From contig NC_062257.1 in assembly GCF_905475465.1 (NCBI RefSeq), positions 1 to 64,000 of the forward strand: a stretch of DNA of 64,000 bases. Reading direction: 5' to 3'. The translations under genes and the position numbers were made by a program. The DNA comes from Pieris napi. Lineage: Eukaryota; Arthropoda; Insecta; Lepidoptera; Pieridae. This document shows, piece after piece, positions 55,795-64,000 of this stretch; position 1 is the first letter of the stretch, and each line of letters opens with the position of its first letter. A model generated the notes under the pieces. It ran no database searches and was not told the origin of the DNA. It saw only the letters and a program-made list of their open reading frames with translations.

Positions 55795-55964
55795 CCCTGC
55801 GATTCTGTAACTCACTTTTCGAACTCACACAGCGGTTTCTGAAAAGGTGGGAGCTTGTAGTTTATTGTTTATCAGAATGCCAAATTATAAAATGACTGCT
55901 TCACGACTGATTTGAGAGCGACCGCCGATGCGAAAACCGCTGTGTGAGTTACAGAATCGCGGGG
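55795..55964. mobile_element. Snapback MITE with CWG target duplication, copy 3 (deleted)
   Basis: It has CCCTGCGATTCTGTAACTCA at the left and the complement at the right, flanked by CAG on both sides (55792-55794 and 55965-55967). The left arm has lost about 65 bases relative to the copies at 26018 and 39822, and the right arm lacks TCGTGAAGTGAG. Confidence 0.82.
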
Positions 55965-55979
55965 CAGATCCACAACGGA

Positions 55980-56820
55980 TCAAACGTTTATTTAAGACCA
56001 ATCAATAGAAAGATTTAGAAAGTTTATAATAAATATTGTTATTTATAATCTAAAAAAATTTACTAAAGCATTTTTTAGCTTTTTTATGTTAAGCTTTTGC
56101 GAGGCACGAAAAAGAAAGATATCAATCAATCAACAAATCAATAAACTATAGGTTCTATGTTAGGTTATTTAGGTATGTATACTAGGAACAACCTAGTGGA
56201 GGTGTCATGCTGTCACTTTCGAGCTTCAGCCAAATGGGCAGGCACGATCGTAGAAGTACCACTGTCTCTCAGAAAACAGGTCTTTAGTGATGCAATAGGT
56301 ACATAGTAGGTACTCTCGTTTCATGTGATGAGTGAGACTCTCCGATTTATCCTCTGCTTGCGCGTTGACTGTGATGACCAAGCGCGCTTCTACGTGTCGT
56401 GTTCCTTTACAGCATAAACTGACCGTCTTGTTGAGCATATCCAAATGGCTACAAATGCTTGGAAACATGCTGGTCCTGCTCCATAGGACAATCAAAGAGC
56501 CTGGACAAAATCAAATTGGTTGCTGAATTTTTGCTTTAACATATTTTTGTTACTTTTATTTTATAATACTACAAAATTGATTCTACTCACTGATTTCGGC
56601 CTTTATACCGCGAAAACCAAATAACTAACATTAATTGCTGTTAATACACTGTACATCTACATTATTAAAAAAGCAACAACCACAACTGGGACACGAGAAG
56701 TGAATTATTAAGCTGGAGTCAATAGTTTCTATCTATCTGCTGAGATGTTTTCTTCTATTTTTGAAAAAAATATGTAACAATGTACAAAATTAAATTTTTT
56801 TATTCATTTAGGTTAGGTTA
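55980..56820. other. Unassigned DNA with a possible repeat at 56150-56500
   Basis: 56150-56500 has a balanced composition and open minus-strand frames, but none gave a recognisable protein. It may be the 3' part of an unidentified repeat. Confidence 0.35.
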
Positions 56821-56829
56821 CACTTATCA

Positions 56830-57110
56830 ACGTCAATAAAGAAATACATATTAAATGCTTGATGCTTCTAATTTAATATTTACTGCCAGTTCTCAAATCA
56901 AGGGCGTAGAACGGACAGAGAACTGGCAATAAACTCTCCGCCTCTCTTTTTAATCGCCGTGTTTTTTTCTTTTAAACAATGTTTGTAAGAAGCTGCAACC
57001 ATTACACCATGTTCCACATGACATAATAATTTAAAAAAAAAAAGCAAAGATTTGTCCTCTATCAGCAGTAGGTATTATGAAACGCACGCACTTACATTCT
57101 CAAGTAGTTG
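56830..57110 (-). repeat. Dispersed LINE-3'-end-like repeat (copy 3)
   Basis: Minus-strand copy of the 33105-33430 family, with TTTTTAATCGCC, CAACCATTACACCATGTTCC and CTCTATCAGCAGTA. Confidence 0.6.
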
Positions 57111-58690
57111 AATAAAAATAACGTAATCAATTTATTATTTAATGGACTGTTTGAGTCGACAAAGAATCTATTAGGATTTCTTCATTATATTTCGAGTAAA
57201 TCGTCAATATCGGTAAAACTATGAGACGTACGTAAATTTATATTACTGTATACCCACAGTAAATATAAATTTAAAAAACGTATATATAGTTCTTAAATCA
57301 TGATATAAGGAATCAATTACGACCCCAAGTATTTCAGGCATCGCGAACTGTTCTCGACTGAGACGTTTTCATCTCGTATACAATAGTATCTACTGATCTT
57401 CGTGAGAATGTATCACCATGTCAACAAAAATTATGTCAACTTACAAATCAATAAACCAATAATGAGTTATATTTTATAAGGGAATTATTTCGATTCAAGA
57501 AATGAATTCAGAGCCTTCGCGAATTTCCACTGACACGACTTTTACATTTAAATTATTAATTCAATCTTCATGAAACTTTGACAAAGCAATAAAGTAACCT
57601 GTCTGCGCTTTATAATGAAGTAGCAATACGTAGTAGTAGAGCATAAATATTGAACGAAATGTAATTCTTTGATAATAAAACAAAACTACTTACATTAGTT
57701 GTAGTAAGATGAAATAATAACGATATACAAGCAAGCTTGACTATGGTATTTAGCATATTTTTAATTTAACCGTAAAATCATGCCGTGAATGTGGAGTATA
57801 AGATCGGTCAGATTTATTCAGCCTGCTATCTTCAACCCGAACGCATAAGATTAACTTTTAAACAGACTACAAAAAAACTTTATTTACTCGAGTATTCAGT
57901 TCGTAAATTATATGAAGATCAATTTGATATGATAACAGATAAATTGCAAGTTCTTTCGTGTCTCCGTTTTTAATTTAGTTAGCCCGTGAATCAGTTTTTC
58001 CATTCATTTTCCTTAATATATTTGTTTTTATTTGGTAAGTACATGTTGCTTTGCTAAGAAGTTGCGAAGTTGAAACATCTTATGCTTTCAGCAATTTTAT
58101 TACAACTCCAAATTTCCAACGATGACATCTAGGTGGGATACAATCTAGCGCTTTTGCGCTTTATTTACCGACTGAGACTGAAAGCCTGTAAAAGCTAATA
58201 TTAAACGACGCTTCATTATTCTCCAGATGTTAGGAATTATTAAGTAATTTTAACGTAAGCGCAATTTTTATACGATACAGTGAATAGTATCTATTGAATT
58301 TTCATTGATTAAAATGTAAATGATTTATAATTTTATTAAGTGAAATTCCTCGGTTTAGTATTTTATATGTTTGTGTTTTTCTAAAAACTAAACCAATAAG
58401 CGAAAAAAAGAAAGATTTAATTAAAAATATAACTAATAACGTATAATCGTACCAATAAATAGCTTATCATAATTAATATTGGTGACGATTATACTGTTTA
58501 GAGCCACAATCAAAACATACAGGTTGAATTGATAACCTCCTCCTTCGGAATGTTTGTGGTCGGTTAAAGAAATTTCAAGAGTAAAGCTCTCAATCCGGTA
58601 CAAAAAGAAAATAACAAATTCTCTCTTCATAATCTAAAATTATAAATATAGTCCTCCTTCGGAAGCAGTTCTCAAGTAATACACATTGTC
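57111..58690. other. AT-rich upstream region without a gene
   Basis: No convincing coding sequence was seen. The 62-codon frame at 57785 has no recognisable features. The CTCCTTCGGAA motif appears at about 58541 and 58653. Confidence 0.45.
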
Positions 58691-58709
58691 AAATCTCAAA
58701 AATATATTT

Positions 58710-58911
58710 AGCGAAAGGCAAGCGCAGTCGGCGATTGTTTCGCTAATTCCCCAGACAGGCGCGGCAGTCCGTACTCCGTTGGCAACGCGGTGGGTTCGCG
58801 GTCGCGTCAGGCCAGTCGTCGTCCGTCAGTCGGGGAATGTGCTCTGATGCGGGAGCTTGTGCCGCTTTTGTAGTCGCGTGTGTTGTGTAAATAAAACTTG
58901 TGATTTTTGCA
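58710..58911 (+). promoter_or_regulatory. CG-rich promoter and 5' leader of secreted-protein gene
   Basis: A GC-rich block with several CpGs starts near 58710 (AAGCGCAGTCGGCGATTG) and contains GTCAGTCGGGGAATG near 58826, an initiator-like TCAGT. No TATA box was seen. It leads directly into the signal-peptide exon. Confidence 0.45.
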
Positions 58912-59035
58912 ATGCGGTGTGCGGTGTTGGTGTGTCTTGCGGCGAGTTGGGGCTGCGTCGCCGCCGCCCCTGCGTCTTGCCTCGAACACTTCTTCGTCAA
59001 ACACAACGTAACAGCTGATGACAGCCAACAGCCAG
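58912..59035 (+). CDS. First coding exon of an unidentified secreted protein
   Basis: The ATG at 58912 opens 41 codons plus one base and ends at CCAG|GTGCGA, a plausible splice donor. The peptide starts MRCAVLVCLAASWGCVAAAP, a signal peptide with a hydrophobic core (AVLVCLAAS) and small residues before a likely cleavage site after VAA or AAA. The mature part begins ASCLEHFFVKHNVTADDSQQ, with an N-glycosylation sequon NVT. If not spliced, the frame reads on to 59118, but the added sequence (RSTYNLSHLLYN) is AT-rich and looks intronic. I do not recognise the protein. Downstream exons would lie beyond the window or in the 59-64 kb stretch, where none was seen. The signal-peptide interpretation is firm; the gene model is inferred. 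Confidence 0.6.
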
Positions 59036-61050
59036 GTGCGATTTTGCTACACCGTAGCACCTATAATCTATCCCACCTATTATACAATATAAAACACTTC
59101 GTTCAGCACAATTTTTAATATATAATATCAAAGTATGTATTGGTAAATAATTAGTTCACGCCGGTCACCTTATCGCCTCCACTCTCGCTGATTGTCGTCA
59201 AGAGATGTTTCCATTAATTGAATATGTTTACCTTGGAACATTTAATGCTTTTAATTGATAAAAATATGAAATACACACAAAATTACGTTCGAACGAAGCT
59301 TTAAAGCTATTTCAAAAATTTTAAAAGTTTCTTTACTTTCGGTGACTCTTATTATTTTTAATATGAGAATTTTCTGCTTAAATTTTTATTCTATTCTGTC
59401 TCACATATACAATTTGAAATGTTACAACGTGTTTGTTGTCCGCTTTATATATTCAGTCGACGTGCTATATTTATATTGCCCTAGATAAAAAACGTCTTTA
59501 TTTACTGACAAGAGATTGCCCCCAACAAAAAAACTCTGGTTTTAATGTGACAAGAACTCACACGCAAACCTAACATGCTTGAAGAGAATTTAAAAAATCA
59601 CTTTTTATTTAACACATTTTTTATTTAACATATATCGGGAATTTCGCGCTACATGCAAATATTTTTTGCACTTTCGGTCATCAATTAAATATTAATTATA
59701 ATCGCAATGACAAAACGAAACTTGCAGCCGCTCGCCGATGATTACTTTGATCCTGTACAATTGTTTGATGTCGGTTTATTGCGAAACGTGAGCCGTCATT
59801 GTTATGATGTAATCCTATACAGAATAAATACAAGAACAATCTAATGGTTAGGCGAATGACGACCGCATGAGGCTACATTGCGGCGAGAGCTGGACTCCAA
59901 TTATACGAGTATGAGGCACGTTCTCAATAATGAAGTCATTGCCAAGTGGTTGTTACAATTCATTCCTTAATTAATATAGAAAACATGCTATTGTCTATCG
60001 GGCAAATCAATATTAAGGGAAAATATTGTTGACTCTAATCGTGGTTGATTTTCTTTAAGTTCTGTCTGGTATAGATTATAGCAGATAATATATGGGTCTT
60101 CAAATACCGGCGTACACCTTTTTATATAAAACTAGCAACCAATGTTTTCGATTACAGATGATGTTTAGGTAACAAAATTCCGATCGGACTTTATTTCTTT
60201 ATTTATTTCGTAATCGTACAGCTAACATAAATTATATATATGTAATAACAAACAGTCATACTGAAAATATAGCCAATACATAATACATACATTTAACTAC
60301 AAAAAGGTTCAAAAATTTACAACAGGAAATAAACAAATAAAAATTATTCAATCAATTTAACAAAGTGGTACCTAAGTTGTGCTTTGGATATTCTTAATAC
60401 TCCTTTTAACCATATTCCGCGATAGCTTAAACTAGTCAAGGCTTAAATATTGGTCGTTGTATGTCCGAGTTGCGCGATACAAAACTGAGTTTTTTGCATA
60501 CTTTGTACAATATTTTGTATTACAATCTGATATTGCGTGTTGCTCTATTAAACAGCCCTGCTATAATGAGCATTGAACACGTTGTATTGTGTACATTGCA
60601 CTATGCAATGGGGTGCATAGTTTGCATTACACAACGTGTCAGCACTGAACAGTCCGCTTGGCGCTAGAGCTCTCACGCGTCGACAGTGATTAGTCATTTA
60701 CTATAAAATACAATTTCCATTGGATCTATACTCCTTTAAAATATTGTATAAAGGAGAATCAAGGAACAGTCTGTGAAGCTTTTAAAACGTCAATAATTTA
60801 TTCACGTTAAAGATCTGTATCGAACCATAGACATTGGCGAAGTTCTTATAGATAAAATGAAACTAACATTAGAATATCGCGATGTCTGCACGTAGACAAG
60901 AGGTCGCCTGCGGTCGATACAATTGTAATAAGAGTGTAAGACACATGCAAATAAAACTCGATAAGTCAGCTGCGGCTATCCGACGCTGGCCGTGAACTTT
61001 GGCTGTATTTATGAACGAACCAGTGTACACTCTGAGCAATAACACGAGAA
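59036..61050. other. Probable intron or intergenic DNA
   Basis: No exon was recognised. Composition rises in 59705-59960 (CGCCGATGATTACTTTGATC, GTGAGCCGTCATTGTTATGA) without an open frame, so it may be regulatory. 60180-60440 resembles LINE 3' UTR sequence. Confidence 0.4.
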
Positions 61051-61059
61051 ACGCTTTAA

Positions 61060-61345
61060 CAGCTCATTGTTGAATATCGAATCAATTTTTGATCGTAAAC
61101 GGCGAGGCAGTCGGTTTATCAAAATGGGTGGCGGGGGCGGGCGGTTGAATGGCGGATGGAGGCTTTGTTGGCATTCCTCGGCTCGCGCCTGGGAACCGGC
61201 CTACCCTCCGCGCGCTCCTCGCCCCGGCGCATTCCTGCTCTCTCACTTTCATTGTTCCCGTCGGCGCGGGAGGTCGCCGCTCTCAATAAAGGAACCAGTC
61301 CTCGACTCCCGACACGTCCGTTATTAGCGCTCAGTGGCGAATTCT
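61060..61345. promoter_or_regulatory. CpG-rich patch, possible promoter or enhancer
   Basis: This is the most GC-rich non-histone sequence in the window (GGTGGCGGGGGCGGGCGGTT, CCTCCGCGCGCTCCTCGCCC). Overlapping frames in two phases are low-complexity Arg/Pro/Gly and not convincing proteins. Confidence 0.35.
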
Positions 61346-61381
61346 ATTCTAAAACATGCAAGTGCCCTTTCACCGCTTTTA

Positions 61382-61544
61382 AGGCCGATTTACATTATCT
61401 TAGTGTTTAGGAGAGTGCTTTAGGATAGTACTTTAGTTGAAACATGTAAACGCTACTTGCTTTAGTAAACGCTACGCTAAAGAACTTGCCTTTCAAGTTG
61501 TACTAAAGCACTCTCCTAAACACTAAGATAATGTAAATCGGCCT
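61382..61544. mobile_element. Snapback MITE with TTA target duplication
   Basis: The 163-bp hairpin element starts AGGCCGATTTACATTATCTT and ends with the exact complement. Arms of about 43 bases are perfect. Flanks are TTA at 61379-61381 and 61545-61547, the 3-bp duplication of PIF/Harbinger-type elements. Confidence 0.85.
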
Positions 61545-61547
61545 TTA

Positions 61548-62038
61548 GACAATTCAAGCAAGACACTATTAAGCTTCTTATTTGTTATAAGCCCGCCCGC
61601 ACGTGGCATTTAAATTTCGTCCTGCCTGTTTTGACACGACTATTTAAACAGACACACAAATATGTGTCTGCGCTTTTGCAGGTACATTATTATTCGCAGA
61701 TGAACTCTACTATCATCGCTTATCATAAATGTCAATAGTGACCAATTGTTACAGTATTTAGTTAATTAAAATAATGTTCGTAATTTACATGCGTAATTAA
61801 TCTAGAAATCGGATACTTTATTTTACTTTAGGACCCCGTATCCTCGAATGTCATTTGAGTAAAACGAGTCAATTCGCTTCGAGGCACTCGCAATTTCAAT
61901 TCAATTCAAATTGGCTGACGTCAGCGTCAATTGGATAAGTGACGCGGAATTGGGTTTTATTTAATAACGCTATGGCTTTTTAAGGGAAAGATAAATATGA
62001 ACAATCCCACATCTCTCCTTTCCACATATATATATATA
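61548..62038. other. Intron or intergenic DNA
   Basis: No gene was recognised. A GAATTGCAATTCAATTCAAA-like stretch near 61890 is low complexity. Confidence 0.4.
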
Positions 62039-62255
62039 CTAGTGGACCCCACAGACGTTGTCCTGCATGATATTTCAAGCGATTAGGATATTAAAAGTAC
62101 CGACTGCAGCGCCATCTGGCGGGCTGATTTGTGAATCTAAACCATTCCCAGATCCCCTTGAACACACACAATTAATTTCATCAAAATCGGTCCAGTCGTT
62201 TGAGAGAAGTTCAGTGACATATAATACACTTACAGAAGAATTATATATATAAAGA
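62039..62255 (-). mobile_element. Non-autonomous Helitron, family 2, second copy
   Basis: It has the same TCTTTATATATATAATTC start and CCACTAG end as the copy at 16341-16572, again inserted between A and T on the minus strand. The two are highly similar, with a deletion of about 14 bases after the GCGGGCTGATTTG motif. Confidence 0.78.
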
Positions 62256-63020
62256 TATTTTTATTGACGAAAAGTTTGCCAACGCTCGACACACCGCTAC
62301 ATTGGCAAAAACAAACACAAAATACAATTTTGAATGAGACAAGCACTTAAAGTGAAACATGACATACATGTAGAGATCATACAAATATCAATTAAAACAA
62401 TTAATAAACAAAACAAACATTACAAAAAAACAATTACTAATCAAAAAAATTTAAATTACAAAAAACTAAACAAAAATCCATTTTTTAGTGTGAGGGGAGC
62501 AACTACATAATAACATATCATTGTTTGTCACTTTGTGAATGAGTAGAGAAAGAGATAGTAGTAAGTACTTTTAAATAGAGTAGAGAAAATTCTGCTCCTG
62601 TTTTACTATCAATGTTAACAGTCTCTCATGCCGAGAATAAATAACACTGCCTTAAAAGATATAAAACTATACACATATCTATATGATTAAATTAAAAAGA
62701 TATGTCCCTTTGACATAGTGATTTAAAGTACGTCTCCCAATATTAATATGTAGATAATTAAAGTCAGTCATGGACACTGTATTCAAGTAAGAATGTATGT
62801 TTATAAAAGTACAGAATATTTTCTGTTTATTTGTATTTAAGAAAATTAAAATAAACCTCTCGTAAAATTTTCGTTTATTAATTTGTTAAGGCTCTTGCAT
62901 AATTTGTGACTCGGCCGGTCATTTGAGACCAATTTGCTTTAGCCTATATGTGTTAAAAATTGTGTAGGCCGTTGACGAACACCGAAGCTATCTTTGTGGT
63001 TCACATTGTCAAAAGTTTAA
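62256..63020 (-). repeat. LINE-3'-like remnant and AT-rich DNA
   Basis: Immediately beside the Helitron, the minus strand reads TTTTGCCAATGTAGCGGTGT and GAGCGTTGGCAAACTTTTCG before an A-rich end, which looks like the 3' end of a non-LTR element. The rest shows no gene. Confidence 0.35.
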
Positions 63021-63024
63021 AAGT

Positions 63025-63215
63025 CAAAAATCATTTATTAATATAGGTAACACAATGTACACTTATGAACGTCAAAAAAGAATTACCTATACATTAAATG
63101 CTTCTAATTTTACATTTACTGTTCTCAAAACAAGGGCGTAGAACAGAAGAGAAGAACTGGCAATAAACTGTCCGCCACTCTTTTTAATCGCCAAGTTTTT
63201 TGTTAATACTGCTCG
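63025..63215 (-). repeat. Dispersed LINE-3'-end-like repeat (copy 4)
   Basis: AAGTCAAAAATCATTTATTA, GTACACTTATGAACGTC and AATCGCCAAGTTTTTTG match the 33105 family in reverse. The other end of a related copy lies at 63375-63520 in plus orientation. Confidence 0.6.
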
Positions 63216-63374
63216 ATCGTTTTTCACTTTGTCGTCAGGCAGAATAGTTAAAGTATAAGAATTGTATTACTGAGCGCTTAGACGGTTTGAGCACTTGAGA
63301 ACCTTTAAACTTCATAAGAAAATACTAGTTTGACAAGTATTTAGATACGAGGTTGAATCTGATCTGAAATCTTG

Positions 63375-63520
63375 AGAGTTAATTGCCAGTTCTTCTCTTC
63401 CGTTCTACGCCCTTAATGAGAACTAGTAGTAAATGTGAAATTAGAAGCATTTCATATATTTTTAATGTTAGACGTTCATAAGTGTAAATTTTGTTACCTA
63501 TATGAATAAATGATTTTTTT
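63375..63520 (+). repeat. Dispersed LINE-3'-end-like repeat (copy 5, 3' end only)
   Basis: AATTGCCAGTTCTTCTCTTC, CGTTCTACGCCCTTAATGAG and GACGTTCATAAGTGTAAATT give the 3' end of the same family. Together with 63025-63215 it forms an inverted pair. Confidence 0.55.
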
Positions 63521-64000
63521 TATAATCTCGTTATAGAATACGATAACATTTTGTTTTCTGGCACAACAATTTCAATACAAGTATTATGACAGCGCTATCA
63601 CAAAAATGCAAGAGCAATTAGCTTCCCATTATCGCTGGTCGCAATCAGAGTCTCGAGGTGTCTTCATTGAGAAGAACCAGTCGTTTTTATGTTCGGAATG
63701 TGCGTACCTGGCTATGGGCGCAGGCACCGCCGGCGGCAGATTTGTAACAAAGCTATCGCCTAGGTGGCATTGTTGTCTATAAGAGTTGAAAGTCTATTTG
63801 TTTTTGCGGATTACGTGACGAAAATTCACTCCATTGTTGCATTATTTGTCTTTTGTGCCTCGAAAATTGTTTTAAAAGTCAGGTAGTTTAAAGTGTCCTC
63901 GTGGCGACCCGGTTCACATACTGTTGAATGGCCCAAATTAAGAGAATACATCGTTAGCGGGCTGCCAGCGTAAAATGGAAACCATTTCCAACAATTTCAC
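63521..64000. other. Window end, no gene recognised
   Basis: A GC-richer stretch around 63700-63760 (GGCGCAGGCACCGCCGGCGG) has no open frame that could be supported. Confidence 0.4.

Noticed and set aside
56226..56495. 89-codon minus-strand frame with a Cys-rich, domain-like look
   Set aside because: An overlapping frame in another phase is equally protein-like, there are no splice sites at its edges, and no family was recognised.
58743..59060. Minus-strand frames of 105 and 73 codons opposite the secreted-protein exon
   Set aside because: Antisense to a CG-rich promoter and signal peptide; low complexity.
61067..61410. Two overlapping Arg/Pro-rich frames of 86 and 84 codons
   Set aside because: Composition follows the CpG-rich DNA; frames overlap in different phases and one runs into a MITE.

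Overview
The window reads as insect, most likely moth or butterfly, nuclear DNA. It is AT-rich, has introns, and carries replication-dependent histone genes, a coatomer zeta gene whose residues are close to insect orthologues, and a dense mix of transposons typical of Lepidoptera: jockey-type and RTE-type LINE pieces, Helitron derivatives with TC...CTAG ends, mariner, pogo, hAT, PIF/Harbinger relics and many snapback MITEs. The species assignment is an inference.

Positions 1-10403 hold the end of a tandem histone array. Order on the + strand is H1 (copy at the window edge), H2A, H2B, H3, H4, H1. All genes point the same way, are intronless, and end in the histone mRNA stem-loop. The repeat period is about 7.75 kb: 1-2650 matches 7755-10403. 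The first H1 copy differs from the second only by single-base length changes and looks like poorly corrected sequence rather than a true pseudogene. The intact set supplies the four core histones and linker H1 needed for S-phase chromatin.

Positions 10404-13300 hold a possible promoter and a doubtful small spliced gene. Positions 13300-33430 are two diverged direct copies of one multi-kilobase segment (about 13.33-24.5 kb and 26.77-33.0 kb). Each was later hit by different mobile elements: Helitrons, RTE and jockey LINEs and mariner in the first copy, and a hAT element with a clear empty site in the second. Positions 33536-43360 are a transposon nest: a foldback element with 504-bp arms, a Harbinger derivative, a decayed DDE-like transposase gene, and a mariner gene broken by a second foldback element and by a snapback MITE.

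Positions 43610-47778 encode a complete six-exon coatomer zeta (COPI) gene with transposons in its introns. From 47.8 to 58.7 kb there is no convincing gene, only LINE 3' ends, MITEs and a few GC-richer patches. At 58912-59035 a first exon encodes a signal peptide and ends in a splice donor; the rest of that gene would lie beyond the window or in a far exon that I could not find. The remainder (59-64 kb) looks like a long intron or intergenic DNA with a CpG-rich patch near 61.1 kb, a Helitron derivative, a TTA-flanked MITE and LINE 3' ends.
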